Source: Laceyella sacchari (GTDB lineage Bacteria > Bacillota > Bacilli > Thermoactinomycetales > Thermoactinomycetaceae). From it: a DNA stretch of 64,000 nt. The stretch covers positions 248,001-312,000 of the forward strand of contig NZ_SMDD01000002.1 in assembly GCF_004343255.1 (NCBI RefSeq), written 5' to 3'. The notes beneath the pieces are model-generated. The model saw only the letters and a list, made by a program, of their open reading frames with translations. It had not been told where the DNA came from and did no database searches. The translations under genes and the position numbers were made by a program. Of this stretch, positions 35,986 to 45,990 are shown one piece after another; position 1 is the first letter of the stretch, and each line of letters begins with the position of its first letter.

Positions 35986-36438
35986 ATCTATTACTCTCCT
36001 TTAACAATTAAAAAATACAATATGTTTATGTTGTTGTATAAATTAATTCGCTACTTAATCGCGCATTTATGGTTCAAATTTTTTGGCTAATTTGTGTCAG
36101 AATAGAATGAAGTTATATAACAAAAATCGGTTTGATAAATAATATTTATCTGTCAAAGCGAAATACCAATGATCTCCTATTATCAGTATCATCATCAGAA
36201 TTTCCCCGCCGATGGATATGTAACTTTTGGCTTTGATAAATGGAAATACACTAAATAGAGTTGGGGCAACTAATAAAAAAAGCCAACTCAAAAAAGTCGG
36301 CTTCCAAACTCGAAACATTGAAGAAACAATTAAAGTACAATGCATCAAATGTCGCTCTCTTTTCCACCCAAACCCCATCGTTAGTAACACGGCAACATTC
36401 GCTCATCACACACCAGATAATCGGCCAACAACGCGCGA
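35986..36438. other. AT-rich region with no secure gene
   Basis: It includes the promoter region of the surface protein. A minus-strand frame at 36097-36390 encodes hydrophobic text (FLSWLFLLVAPTLFSVFPF), but it lacks a ribosome site and a domain, so I do not call it a gene. It may be membrane-protein debris. Confidence 0.35.
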
Positions 36439-36603
36439 CTAACTGAATAAACCCTGCCATCTTGGGTCGGGTCCCCCATTCACCAACTGCCGGGCAAAAG
36501 AGGCAACATCCACTTCATCGTTCACGGAATAACCGGAAAACACTCGGTTCCATAAAACAGTCAGTCCATTTAAGGTGAAATGTTCATATGTGCGTATTTC
36601 CAA
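36439..36603 (-). pseudogene. Short ORF resembling the N-terminus of a GNAT protein
   Basis: Possible TTG start at 36603, ten bases after AAAGGA; stop TAG at 36439; 54 residues. The text EIRTYEHFTLNGLTVLWNRV then FSGYSVNDEVDVASFARQL looks like the opening of an acetyltransferase (LxxLWNxxF). Nothing follows in frame, and the rest of the domain is absent. Either a truncated remnant or a real tiny protein; I favour a remnant. Confidence 0.4.
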
Positions 36604-36857
36604 GACGGGTGGTTCCTTTTTGATTTAAAAATAAATCTCAAATATATCCACATTTTTAGAACACAAAAACTGATAAACTACAATTGTTGAGTATGGTATT
36701 AAAAGAAAATTTCTATCCAAAAAATGGTTTATATTTGACTGTAATTGATCGAAAAATGGATAGATCAAATGTTCGATTATTGATATAATTGTCACTACCA
36801 ACTGATAACACCTTGTGCGGCTTGCATTAATTCTTTTCACTTTACGGGGGTAGCAAT

Positions 36858-37967
36858 ATGATTTTTAGAAAGGGCGAACTATTTAATGGGCCTGGTGGGT
36901 TTGCCTTAGGTTCGAGTTGGGCACTTGTTAAAGGGAAAAATGAAACATTTAGTGTTACTCATGAATGGTCTAACGATATATGTGAAGACGCATGTGAGAC
37001 ATATAAAAAAAACATATGCCCAGATCGGCCAGAAACCGTATTTACCAAAGATGTTCGTCTCTTAGATATTGAAAAATTACCTGAAATCGACGCATTTATT
37101 TTTGGATTCCCTTGCAATGATTTTAGCATTGTCGGCGAGAAAAAGGGGTTTAATGGTGATTATGGCCCTCTTTATTCTTATGGAATAAAAGTATTAAAAC
37201 ACTTTAAGCCAAAATGGTTTATCGCTGAAAATGTTGGTGGTCTTCAAAGCGCAAATGATGGTTTAGCATTCACTACTATTTTAAAAGAAATGGTTGAAGC
37301 TGGTTACAAAATCACTCCACATTTATATAACTTTGCAGACTATGGAGTTCCACAAACAAGACAGCGGATTATCATTGTCGGCTTTAGAAATGATCTTAAT
37401 ATTGACTTTAAAGTACCTAAACCTACCCATGGTCCTAATGGTAATCAACCATATAGAACTGCGTATGATGCTCTGATGAACCCACCCATTCAGAAAGATG
37501 CTCCAAACCACGAGTTCACAAAACACACAAATAAAGTGATACAGTTCTTAAAACACATACCTCCTGGAGAAAATGCTTGGTACGAAGGTATACCTGAACA
37601 TCTAAGACTTAATGTCAAGGGTGCAAGAATGAGCCAGATTTATAGACGACTACATCCAGACCAACCAGCTTATACTGTTACCGGCAGTGGTGGAGGTGGC
37701 ACTCATATGTATCATTGGGAGGAACCCAGAGCATTAACGAATAGGGAAAGAGCCCGACTGCAAACCTTTCCTGACTCTTTCGTTTTTTACGGAGGAAAAG
37801 AAAAAGTTAGACAACAAATTGGAATGGCAGTTCCACCAGAAGGGGCTAAAATAATTGTTGAAGCTGTTTTAAAAGCGTATGCAGGCATATGGTATCCTTC
37901 TGTTGAAGCTAAATGGGATATCGATGAAATTGTTTATCAAGATAAACTTAACTTAGTAACTACTTGA
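36858..37967 (+). CDS. DNA (cytosine-5) methyltransferase
   Basis: 369 residues. C5-methyltransferase motifs in order: motif I LFNGPGGFALG at 8-18, motif IV FGFPCNDFS with catalytic Cys86, motif VI ENV at 124-126, motif VIII QTRQRIIIVG at 166-175, motif IX area RLHPDQPAYTVTG, and motif X QIGMAVPPEGA. The segment between VIII and IX, which recognises DNA, is ~90 residues. It methylates cytosine in the site cut by the convergent AlwI-type nuclease, whose gene ends 12 bp away. Base composition is AT-rich relative to neighbours, in keeping with horizontal transfer. Confidence 0.93.
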   Translation: MIFRKGELFNGPGGFALGSSWALVKGKNETFSVTHEWSNDICEDACETYKKNICPDRPETVFTKDVRLLDIEKLPEIDAFIFGFPCNDFSIVGEKKGFNGDYGPLYSYGIKVLKHFKPKWFIAENVGGLQSANDGLAFTTILKEMVEAGYKITPHLYNFADYGVPQTRQRIIIVGFRNDLNIDFKVPKPTHGPNGNQPYRTAYDALMNPPIQKDAPNHEFTKHTNKVIQFLKHIPPGENAWYEGIPEHLRLNVKGARMSQIYRRLHPDQPAYTVTGSGGGGTHMYHWEEPRALTNRERARLQTFPDSFVFYGGKEKVRQQIGMAVPPEGAKIIVEAVLKAYAGIWYPSVEAKWDIDEIVYQDKLNLVTT

Positions 37968-37979
37968 TGTTTGGACCCC

Positions 37980-39614
37980 TTATAATGGGGTCCTTTTCAA
38001 TTCAGCCAATAATTGCCCAAAAGTCAAATACCCAATATTATTTATGGATTTTAGAAATAATGATATGCGTTCCTCTTTAGGTATTTTCTCTTCAATACAA
38101 TAGTCAAGAAATGCAAGCAAAACAGGTGCACTCATTATTATTCCCTTAATTTCACGATCAGGAATAAATCTTTTTGCCAAATTACAAATCTTTTCTAAAT
38201 TTTTTACCCCACCGAAGTTTGAAGCTGTTACATACCCAAAGAAATTTACATTCCTACCTTCATACCCTTCATAGTTAGGAATATACTCAGCTCCCATATG
38301 AGATGCTAAATTAGCTGAAAGGGTAAACCTTTCTTTATAGTTTTTTGCATCTATAAGTCCACATTGATTATCTCCATATTTTAATATAATTTCTATTTCT
38401 GTTCCTGTATTATTAATAGGCTTTGGACGCATCTCTACATCAAATCCAATTGCTTTGAAAATATTACCTGTTTTATCCTCAAAAGCTAGATTATCCTTTT
38501 CATTTAAATATGATTCGACAAAATCAGCGCTTATTGTTTCGACAAGATTCTCCTTAATTTCAAAAGAAATTCTCTCAGCTTCATGAGGCGGGATATAATC
38601 ACTTAATATATGTTTAATTTCTTCTACTGACAAAATTGATGGATTAGGAATTGTTGACATAATACTTTTTATCATATTCTGCAATTTCTTCTTATTAGTT
38701 GCAGGTTTAATTGTCCCTAAACGATTAGCTTTGTAGCTGTTCACATCAAGTCCGTTATTTTCAGCCATTCTTTGAAGAGATATTAGGTACCTTGTATTAA
38801 ATGGATATCTCTCATCATATTTATTTATTTCTTCTGTAACTTTTTTACTATATGACGGATTAATCTTTAAATCTCCACCTCGAACGTATTCCGCTAAACC
38901 CGTATAATCACAAATCAGCATAAAGGTATGTGCCACATCAGAATGAGCCTTCTCAAAGTCTCTCGCTCCCTTATCTGATCTCTCTCTATGATCAAATTCT
39001 TCCGCAATTTGTTGTTTGATTTTTTTCTTTTCTAATTCATTTAATCCTCGATATTTTAAGATCTCGTTCGTAATCTTAGACAGTTCGTTATCCTGTTTTG
39101 CTGTTAAAACAAAATAAGTAATTTCTTCTTTTGTAAGATAAAAATCTAATTCTTTTTGATTCGCTAATTTGATAAGAAATCTGGCAGGCCTAATTTTAAA
39201 ACCATCTTGATACTTAGGTTTAAATCCTGATTCTAAAAAATATGCATTTGGTATTTGCAATGTAAGAATTTGTTTCTTTGTGTTTTCGAATACCTTTTCC
39301 CCTCTAATTAAACTCAATCCCGATTTAGTAGGAACTAAATACCCATCTTCATTAATGTAGCAGTAAGCAAATGTCCTTAGCATAGCAGCCCATGTTCTAC
39401 CACCAGACCCATCATTACTGATATTATCCCTCTTAATACCATAAGCTACCAATGCCCTTTCATAATTAGTATGTGCTTTTCTATTTCGCGCCCATTTAAT
39501 TGTAAAATCACTAGTTGCTTCCTTCAAAGCTAGCAACGCATCTCGATGAAATTTGGGATCCCGTTCAGGTCTAGTAATAAACCATATTCTTCTTTGTTTA
39601 TTCATTTTAACCAT
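37980..39614 (-). CDS. AlwI-family type II restriction endonuclease
   Basis: 544 residues from ATG 39614 (AAGGTGAT upstream); a longer frame start at 39638 lacks a site. The N-terminus RRIWFITRPERDPKFHRDAL and GGRTWAAMLRTFAYCYI fits the AlwI family (relatives of FokI-type enzymes that cut outside the site). The putative PD-(D/E)xK core is near the C-terminus: the Glu-rich strand GTEIEIILKYGDNQCGLIDA with DAKNY. AlwI cuts near GGATC; the specificity here cannot be read. Partnered with a C5 methyltransferase in convergent orientation. Strongly AT-rich. Confidence 0.75.
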   Translation of the reverse strand: MVKMNKQRRIWFITRPERDPKFHRDALLALKEATSDFTIKWARNRKAHTNYERALVAYGIKRDNISNDGSGGRTWAAMLRTFAYCYINEDGYLVPTKSGLSLIRGEKVFENTKKQILTLQIPNAYFLESGFKPKYQDGFKIRPARFLIKLANQKELDFYLTKEEITYFVLTAKQDNELSKITNEILKYRGLNELEKKKIKQQIAEEFDHRERSDKGARDFEKAHSDVAHTFMLICDYTGLAEYVRGGDLKINPSYSKKVTEEINKYDERYPFNTRYLISLQRMAENNGLDVNSYKANRLGTIKPATNKKKLQNMIKSIMSTIPNPSILSVEEIKHILSDYIPPHEAERISFEIKENLVETISADFVESYLNEKDNLAFEDKTGNIFKAIGFDVEMRPKPINNTGTEIEIILKYGDNQCGLIDAKNYKERFTLSANLASHMGAEYIPNYEGYEGRNVNFFGYVTASNFGGVKNLEKICNLAKRFIPDREIKGIIMSAPVLLAFLDYCIEEKIPKEERISLFLKSINNIGYLTFGQLLAELKRTPL

Positions 39615-39638
39615 TTTATCACCTTTTTTAAGTAACAT

Positions 39639-39965
39639 AGTCCCACAAACGCTTAATATAAAAACACCAGATTATTATATAAGAGTCACTATGACACAAA
39701 TTTAAAAATCTCAAAATTTAAACCACATTAAACATATATACTTTATAACGATATTTTAACAACTGAATTTTATCATAAATTGACCATTAAATGTGATTCT
39801 ATTAGATACTGGTGCACATTTAATTATATTCATATATCTTGCCCCAAAAAGAGAATATAAATATTGCTCAAAAAACAAAGAAAAGGATCAAGCTGGGTTA
39901 ATTAATTTAAAACGAATTATAATTAATAACGCGAAAATTTCAACCATAACCCATGCCTAACATAT
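39639..39965. other. AT-rich non-coding region
   Basis: About 330 very AT-rich bases with no open frame of note. It precedes a rightward terminator that has no protein gene in front of it. Confidence 0.4.
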
Positions 39966-40005
39966 ATGGCTCTTACTCCTTTGATGTAAGAGCCATATTT
40001 TCTTT
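39966..40005 (+). terminator. Rightward terminator without an obvious gene
   Basis: ATGGCTCTTAC pairs with GTAAGAGCCAT around a 9-base loop, followed by ATTTTCTTTT on the plus strand. On the minus strand there is no T-run. No plus-strand CDS lies between 37967 and here. Confidence 0.65.
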
Positions 40006-40023
40006 TATACTCCCCCCCCTACC

Positions 40024-40347
40024 CTATTGCACCAACTTCAACCCCATCACCGAAAACACAATTCCCAAGATGCAGGCCAGCCGGATCCAGCTCTTTGACT
40101 CTTTGAAAAACAACATCCCTACGACGGTAGAGCCTAATGTGCCGATGCCGGTCCAGACGGCGTAGGCAACGGAGAGAGGGATTTCTTTCATCGCCGTGGA
40201 CAAGAGGCTGAAGCTGGCGATGAACCCACCGATAAGAATGACGTTGTTGAGTAAATTATCTTTTTCAGATACGCGTTTGAGACCGATGACACCGACGACT
40301 TCGAACAGTCCGGCAATAATGAGGTAAACCCAAGCCATGTCCCTCAC
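40024..40347 (-). CDS. SMR-family efflux subunit, YkkD-like
   Basis: 107 residues, four helices. It starts GLFEVVGVIGLKRVSEKDN with the conserved helix-1 Glu, and has AYAVWTGIGTLGSTVVGMLF in helix 3. It overlaps the upstream SMR gene by four bases (ATGA), which implies coupled translation and a heterodimeric exporter. Paired SMRs of this type export guanidinium or cationic drugs. Confidence 0.88.
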   Translation of the reverse strand: MRDMAWVYLIIAGLFEVVGVIGLKRVSEKDNLLNNVILIGGFIASFSLLSTAMKEIPLSVAYAVWTGIGTLGSTVVGMLFFKESKSWIRLACILGIVFSVMGLKLVQ

Positions 40348-40712
40348 TCCTTTCCTTTGGTATCGCTGGTTAGTTTGAGGCCGATGATGCTGGCGATCAG
40401 CACCAAGGTCAGCACGATTTGCAACCCGCTCATGGGCTGGCGCAAGTACAGGGCATCAACGATAATAAGTCCGACCGTACCAATCCCCGTAAAGGCGGCG
40501 TAAGTGGTTCCGATGGGAAGCGCTTTGAGGGCGCGGACCAGTAGCTCGAAACTGATGATCATCAAGACGATCAATATCCCGCTGATGCCTCCTGTTTTAA
40601 GCCCTGTGGCCCACGCGATTTCCAACAATCCTCCTAAAAGGACATACAACCAAGCCCGCTGTATGCTAATCGGCTTTTCGTTTTTCTTTTTGGCGGTATC
40701 TTCCGCACTCAT
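40344..40712 (-). CDS. SMR-family efflux subunit, YkkC/SugE-like
   Basis: 122 residues from ATG 40712, nine bases after AAGGAG; an upstream GTG is less likely. After a charged ~25-residue N-terminus come four helices with GGLLEIAWATGLKTGG (conserved Glu) and TYAAFTGIGTVGLIIVDALY. It is the first gene of the SMR pair. I looked for a guanidine (ykkC) riboswitch upstream and did not find one. Confidence 0.88.
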   Translation of the reverse strand: MSAEDTAKKKNEKPISIQRAWLYVLLGGLLEIAWATGLKTGGISGILIVLMIISFELLVRALKALPIGTTYAAFTGIGTVGLIIVDALYLRQPMSGLQIVLTLVLIASIIGLKLTSDTKGKE

Positions 40713-40923
40713 CTCCTTCGTCTCCTTCCGTGATGTCACATGAAATCTTTCTTTAGTTCCAATCCATTCATACCCAAACCACCCGATCTTGCAAACATGG
40801 TTCGGTCAAAATATAAAAAAGCCTGTCCTCAATGGTATGTGAGAACCGACTTTTTCCGTTCTTATGGCAAATTTAACCCAACCTTCATTTACCGGTTAGG
40901 GGCTAGTAAGAGCATGACCGTTC
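40713..40923. other. Intergenic region upstream of the SMR pair
   Basis: Around 211 bases. On the minus strand AGAAC and GTTCT can pair and a CTTTTTTAT run follows at ~40815, so weak attenuation is possible. Nothing matches a known riboswitch. Confidence 0.3.
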
Positions 40924-41886
40924 CTACCGATTGCGCCGCACGGACACCGCATACCAGCGTGAACCATGCAACTCTTCCGTCTCCTCCTGTGCGAAGGGGA
41001 AAGGGTCCAGCGGACGGCGGATAACCGTGTAGTCATCACCGCTGTCGGTCAGGATATCTTCGACGAAGGGCAGACCCGGGGCGTAGATGAAGCTGCCTCC
41101 CACTTGGAGAGAACGCAGGATTTCCATGTATTTCTGCGCATAGCTGGCATAATCCCCGTCTTTCCTGATGTGATGATGCCAAAAGTGGTTGGAGAAGGCC
41201 ATGTTAGAGATAATCGTACCCCATTTGTCTGGCACAAAGTGAAAATCAAGCCAGTTGGCGGCGTAAATAAACGGGTTCTCCTCCTGATCTAAGCGCTCCA
41301 ATCCATAGGCGTCAATGCCTCGCTCCCTGAGGGCGCTAACCAGCAGCGCCTGGGCTCCACAACCGATGTCAAGCACCGGTTCCCGGAGGTTAGCTGGCTC
41401 AATCTGCAATAATTCTAATTGGAATGAAGCATCGTATTCAGCACAGGGAACCCGCCGCACCAGCACCTGGTCCCCCTCCAGCTGAAAGGCGTGAAGGCCG
41501 TTGGACTCCAACAACCATTGGCTCACCTTGAGCGCTTGCTGGTTGAACACTTGCGTCAACCGGGCAGAGCTGACCTTTCCCTGCTGGCAAAGATCGGCCA
41601 ATTCCAGCAAAAATGAACGCATCATCCGTTCCAGCCGGCGGATATCGCGTTGGCGGAAGTTGAGATATTGATTGGTGGCGAGCAAGGACGCCATCGTGAA
41701 GCGGGCGAAGTCGGCGGCCTGCCGGCTCAGCTGTTCTCCGTCGGCACAGATCGCCGCCAATTCCACTTTATATCGCTCCTGTTCGGCGATGAAAGCGGGG
41801 ACAAGTGTCGGCGGTGGAACCAAGAGGAGGCCTTTGTCACCATGCTTTGTAAACAAACCGTGCTGTTGCCATAACGATCTTAACAT
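40924..41886 (-). CDS. Class I SAM-dependent methyltransferase-like protein
   Basis: 320 residues. The N-terminal ~160 residues are helical (YKVELAAICADGEQLSRQAA, NQYLNFRQRDIRRLERMMRS). The C-terminal half is a Rossmann methyltransferase: motif I EPVLDIGCGAQALLVSAL at ~170, YGLERLDQ acidic-loop equivalent, and GTIISNMAFSNHFWHHHI where motif IV is expected. Substrate unknown; the long helical N-terminus is unusual. GGAGAAAGGG precedes ATG at a wide spacing. Confidence 0.65.
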   Translation of the reverse strand: MLRSLWQQHGLFTKHGDKGLLLVPPPTLVPAFIAEQERYKVELAAICADGEQLSRQAADFARFTMASLLATNQYLNFRQRDIRRLERMMRSFLLELADLCQQGKVSSARLTQVFNQQALKVSQWLLESNGLHAFQLEGDQVLVRRVPCAEYDASFQLELLQIEPANLREPVLDIGCGAQALLVSALRERGIDAYGLERLDQEENPFIYAANWLDFHFVPDKWGTIISNMAFSNHFWHHHIRKDGDYASYAQKYMEILRSLQVGGSFIYAPGLPFVEDILTDSGDDYTVIRRPLDPFPFAQEETEELHGSRWYAVSVRRNR

Positions 41887-42189
41887 GAGCTAACGTCCCT
41901 TTCTCCTTGAACGCATACGCCTGCGCGGCAGTATGACACGGCTTCGAGCCAGTTGGCACAATTATACAGCCATAGCGCTTCCGATTCAATTTCCACCAGC
42001 GCCAGCACCCGGAAAGTGGACTCTTTTCTCCACCTTTTTCGCGAGTCGCGAGGAAGGATTGCCTAGGCGGATGATTCCCCTAAAAATATGATTAATATTA
42101 ACATTTTATATCAAAAAACCATTGCGTTTTGTGATTATATAAGTATAGAAAGTATATTCCAACTCCAAAGAGATACACAGGGGGAAACC
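41887..42189. other. Intergenic region
   Basis: 303 bases. Near 42130-42160 the text TATAAGTATAGAAAGTATATT includes a short dyad (AGTATA/TATACT type) just upstream of the quinone-reductase gene, a plausible operator. No gene seen. Confidence 0.35.
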
Positions 42190-42756
42190 ATGAAGATTTT
42201 AGTGTTAATCGCCCATCCCGACCTTCGTCACTCAAGAGTGAATCGCTATTGGGAACAGTACTTGCGGCAGCATCCGGATATCACTGTGCACAACTTATAC
42301 GCCGCTTATCCTAACGGTATCATCGACCATGTTCGGGAAAGAGAAATGCTGTTTAATCATGATCGAATTGTATTCCAATTTCCTTTGTATTGGTTTAGCG
42401 CACCCGCCTTGTTGAAAAAATGGCAAGATGAAGTGTTGGCCTCACTATGGTCGGAAACGGAAGGCAAACAATTGTCCGGCAAAGACCTCATTTTGGCTAT
42501 CTCCACTGGCGCGCCCCAATCGTCTTATGGGCCAGATGGGTTCAATCATTTCACATTGGAAGAATTGATGCGTCCATATCAAGCGATGGCTAACATGAAT
42601 GGGTTGAATTTCCTGCCGATGTTCAGTTTTTATCATGCACTCCAAGCAACCGATACAGAAATCTTTCTCAGTGCGCAAGAATATGTGAAGCATATCACCA
42701 ACCCTCATCTGAAACCGCTTCATCCCCGATCCACAGTCACCGCCTCAGCCGATTGA
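42190..42756 (+). CDS. Flavodoxin-like NAD(P)H:quinone oxidoreductase (YwrO/KefF type)
   Basis: 188 residues from ATG 42190 after AGGGGGAAAC. Flavodoxin-like fold: LVLIAHPDLRHSRVNRYW (FMN phosphate loop), ERIVFQFPLYWFSAPALLKK-type text (DRIVFQFPLYWFSAPALLKK) and LILAISTGAPQSSYGPDGF. This matches the family of general stress protein 14/KefF, which reduces quinones with two electrons. It is alone on its strand, converging on hutI with a terminator between. Confidence 0.85.
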   Translation: MKILVLIAHPDLRHSRVNRYWEQYLRQHPDITVHNLYAAYPNGIIDHVREREMLFNHDRIVFQFPLYWFSAPALLKKWQDEVLASLWSETEGKQLSGKDLILAISTGAPQSSYGPDGFNHFTLEELMRPYQAMANMNGLNFLPMFSFYHALQATDTEIFLSAQEYVKHITNPHLKPLHPRSTVTASAD

Positions 42757-42821
42757 CGGCCATCCCTCCCATAAGCCATTCGCGGAAGAATGCTATTGCT
42801 TCCCGCCCCTGCGGGAGTGAT

Positions 42822-42859
42822 CAAAAAACGGGAAGGACCGGTAAACGCGTCCTTCCCGT
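42822..42859 (-). terminator. Terminator of the hut operon
   Basis: On the minus strand CGGGAAGGAC pairs with GTCCTTCCCG around GCGTTTACCG, followed by TTTTTTG. Confidence 0.9.
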
Positions 42860-42892
42860 AAGACTTATTGGCAAATTAAATGGCTCCCACCA

Positions 42893-44179
42893 TCAGTCAG
42901 CCGTCAACCGGCCACCAGCGACAACCACCTTTCCGTTTTTGACTACCGTGTCTACATGGTTTACCCCAAAATGATAAGGCAGATAAGCCAAATTGTGGGC
43001 GTCATAAATCACCAAGTCGGCTTGCTTGCCCACTTCCAAGCTACCAACCGTATCCGCCCGGCCAATAGCATGGGCCGCGTTGATGGTCATCGCCGTCAAC
43101 ACTTCTTCTGGAGTCATTCCCAAGTTGAGGCAACCGAGCGTCATCACCAACTGCAAAGATTCGGTGGGGGAACTTCCCGGATTATAGTCGGTGGACAAGG
43201 CTACTGGCACACCCATGTCGATCATCGCCCGCGCCCGGGCATGGGAGGTCAAACGCAGATTAAATGAGGTGGCGGGCAGGCAGACGGCGATCACTCCCGC
43301 ATCGCGCATCGCTTCCAAGCCTTCGTCCGTGGCCGCCAACAGATGTTCCGCCGAGATGCAACCCAGCTCGCCAGCCAGTTGCGCCCCGCCCATCGGTTCG
43401 ATTTCATCTGCATGGATCTTGAGGCCAAACCCGTTCGCTTTAGCAGCCGACAATATACGGCGGGATTCCTCCACCGAAAAAACGCCATGCTCGCAAAACA
43501 CATCGCAGAATTCTGCCAAGCCTTGCCGCTTCACTTCGGGTAACATTTCGTGAATAACGAGATCCACATACTCCGCCGAGCGTCCCTTATATTCCTCTGG
43601 CACAGCGTGCGCTCCCATAAACGTAGACACCACATCTACCGGGTGGGTCTCATCCAGCCGTTTGGCTACCCGCAATTGCTTGAGTTCATCCTCCAACCGC
43701 AATCCATAACCGCTTTTGACTTCAACCGTCGTCGCTCCATAAAGAAGCATCTGGTCTAAGCTTTTTTTAGCTTTTTCATATAAGGCTTCTTCTGATGCGG
43801 TGCGGGTGGCCCGAACCGTGCTCAAAATCCCGCCGCCCTGAGCTAAAATCTCGAGATAAGGTACCCCTTTTAACTTGAGTGACAATTCATGTTCCCGTGA
43901 CCCACCATGCACCAAGTGAGTGTGGGGGTCGATCAGTCCTGGTGTGACCAACCGGCCTTGGACATCCAGCTCTTGTTTCACCGCCATGCCCGCAATTTGC
44001 GCACGAACCTCTTCTTCTTGGCCCACGGCAAAAATTTTCCCGTCCCGAATGGCAACCGCCCCGTGTTCTACAACGCCCACGTCATCCATATCACGTCCGG
44101 TGCGCGGCTCATCCTTCCCCCGCATGGTCACCAAAACGCCAATGTGATGCACCAGCAAATCGATTGCTTTGTTTTCCAT
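42893..44179 (-). CDS. hutI: Imidazolonepropionase
   Basis: 428 residues. It hydrolyses imidazolone-5-propionate to N-formimidoyl-glutamate, third step of histidine breakdown. Amidohydrolase marks: PGLIDPHTHLVHGGSREHEL (metal HxH), KSGYGLRLEDELKQLR, GLKIHADEIEPMGGAQLA, and ALSTDYNPGSSPTESLQLV. Last gene of the hutHGUI operon, 56 bp after hutU and followed by a strong terminator. Confidence 0.95.
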   Translation of the reverse strand: MENKAIDLLVHHIGVLVTMRGKDEPRTGRDMDDVGVVEHGAVAIRDGKIFAVGQEEEVRAQIAGMAVKQELDVQGRLVTPGLIDPHTHLVHGGSREHELSLKLKGVPYLEILAQGGGILSTVRATRTASEEALYEKAKKSLDQMLLYGATTVEVKSGYGLRLEDELKQLRVAKRLDETHPVDVVSTFMGAHAVPEEYKGRSAEYVDLVIHEMLPEVKRQGLAEFCDVFCEHGVFSVEESRRILSAAKANGFGLKIHADEIEPMGGAQLAGELGCISAEHLLAATDEGLEAMRDAGVIAVCLPATSFNLRLTSHARARAMIDMGVPVALSTDYNPGSSPTESLQLVMTLGCLNLGMTPEEVLTAMTINAAHAIGRADTVGSLEVGKQADLVIYDAHNLAYLPYHFGVNHVDTVVKNGKVVVAGGRLTAD

Positions 44180-44235
44180 CGGACCACTCCTTTTCCAAAT
44201 GGCCGCGGACCCGAATCCAGGCCCGCTGTGTTCGG

Positions 44236-45900
44236 TTAAATCCCCAGCATGGGTACGCGGATTCCCCGCTCTTTGGCCGTTTTCACCGCCAATTCATATC
44301 CGGCATCCGCATGGCGGATCACACCCATGCCCGGATCGGTATTCAGCACGCGTGACAGACGTTCTTCCGCTTCTTTGGAACCATCAGCCACAACAACCAT
44401 GCCCGCATGCAAAGAGTAACCCATGCCCACACCACCACCATGATGCACCGATACCCAGCTAGCGCCGGAAGCAGTGTTGACAAGCGCATTTAGGATCGCC
44501 CAGTCAGCCACGACATCGCTACCGTCTTTCATTCCTTCCGTCTCACGGTTGGGCGAGGCGACGGAACCGCAATCCAGATGGTCGCGGCCAATTACAATCG
44601 GTGCGGAAATCTCCCCTGTGCGCACCATTTCGTTGATAGCCAAACCCATCTTGACGCGTTCACCGTAGCCCAGCCAGCAGATTCGCGCCGGCAATCCCTG
44701 GAATGCCACTTTTTCTCTGGCCAACTTAATCCAGCGACACAGGTGTTCATTTTCCGGGAACAGCTTCAATACCAACTCATCTGTTTTATGAATGTCTTTC
44801 GGGTCACCGGAGAGCGCCGCCCAGCGGAATGGTCCTTTCCCTTCACAGAAGAGAGGACGGATGTAGGCGGGCACGAAGCCGGGGAAATTGAAAGCGTCTT
44901 TCACCCCTTCATCAAAGGCCACTTGCCGGATGTTATTGCCGTAATCGAAGACGACGGCCCCCATTTTTTGCAAGTCGAGCATGGCCTGGACATGAACGGC
45001 CATCGATTGTTTAGACAACTTCACATAGGTAGCCGGGTCGTCACGACGCAATGCTGCCGCGGCGTCAAGTGAGTAACCAGCCGGCACATAGCCATTTAGC
45101 GGATCATGAGCCGAGGTTTGATCGGTCACAAAGTCAGGCACCACTCCCCGTTGGACAAATGCAGGTAACACCTCCGCCGCATTCCCGACCAAGCCGATGG
45201 ACAACGGCTTGCCTTCCTCCTTGGCCGCTTGCGCCAGCGTCAACGCTTCATCCAGATCGTGAACCATCACATCGCAATAGCGAGTATCAATACGGCGTTG
45301 AATGCGGGCCGGGTCCACCTCCACCCCGATTACTACTCCGCCATTCATGGTAACAGCCAATGGTTGTGCACCGCCCATACCACCGAGCCCGGCGGTCAGC
45401 GTCAAAGTGCCTTTCAGCGTCCCGCCGGCATGCTGACGCGCAGCTTCGGCGAATGTCTCATAGGTGCCTTGCAAAATGCCTTGCGTTCCGATGTAAATCC
45501 AGCTTCCAGCCGTCATTTGCCCGTACATCATCAACCCTTTTTTATCCATCTCATGAAACGTCTCCCAATTGGCATAAGCGGGGACGAGCACAGAGTTGGA
45601 AAGAAGAACGCGCGGCGCCAAAGGATGCGTTTTGAAAATGCCCACTGGTTTCCCCGATTGGATCAGCAACGTTTCATCCGCCTCTAGGTCGGTCAAGCAT
45701 TCCACGATTTTATCAAAGCACTCCCAGTTTCGGGCCGCCTTGCCGATTCCGCCATAAACAACGAGGTCTTCGGGGCGTTCCGCTACTTCGGGGTCTAAGT
45801 TGTTCATCAACATTCGCAACACCGCTTCTTGTTGCCATCCTTTGGTATTCAGCTGCGTGCCGCGGGGAGCGCGGACGATTCTTTTTGTTTTTTTACTCAT
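44236..45900 (-). CDS. hutU: Urocanate hydratase
   Basis: 554 residues, the full family length. NAD+-dependent; converts urocanate to imidazolone propionate. Marks: [79 protein letters not shown], and [19 protein letters not shown]. Third in the operon, between hutG and hutI. Confidence 0.96.
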   Translation of the reverse strand: MSKKTKRIVRAPRGTQLNTKGWQQEAVLRMLMNNLDPEVAERPEDLVVYGGIGKAARNWECFDKIVECLTDLEADETLLIQSGKPVGIFKTHPLAPRVLLSNSVLVPAYANWETFHEMDKKGLMMYGQMTAGSWIYIGTQGILQGTYETFAEAARQHAGGTLKGTLTLTAGLGGMGGAQPLAVTMNGGVVIGVEVDPARIQRRIDTRYCDVMVHDLDEALTLAQAAKEEGKPLSIGLVGNAAEVLPAFVQRGVVPDFVTDQTSAHDPLNGYVPAGYSLDAAAALRRDDPATYVKLSKQSMAVHVQAMLDLQKMGAVVFDYGNNIRQVAFDEGVKDAFNFPGFVPAYIRPLFCEGKGPFRWAALSGDPKDIHKTDELVLKLFPENEHLCRWIKLAREKVAFQGLPARICWLGYGERVKMGLAINEMVRTGEISAPIVIGRDHLDCGSVASPNRETEGMKDGSDVVADWAILNALVNTASGASWVSVHHGGGVGMGYSLHAGMVVVADGSKEAEERLSRVLNTDPGMGVIRHADAGYELAVKTAKERGIRVPMLGI

Positions 45901-45990
45901 TTATCATCTCTCCCATCATTGGTTTTGAGTTGAATTGAACACATACCTGGTTGCTCGGAGACCGGCTCGTCATTCCCTTTTGCCGTCCAT

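Noticed and set aside
35249-36004. Long plus-strand frames of 230-250 codons opposite the surface protein
   Set aside because: They arise from the low-complexity Thr/Pro/Lys codons of the LPKTA protein on the other strand, which has a signal peptide and sorting signal.
36097-36390. 97-codon hydrophobic minus-strand frame as a membrane protein
   Set aside because: No ribosome site, very AT-rich surroundings, and no recognisable domain; may be debris.
40713-40923. Guanidine (ykkC) riboswitch before the SMR pair
   Set aside because: SMR pairs of this type often follow one, but I could not find the conserved ykkC core text; only a weak hairpin is present.
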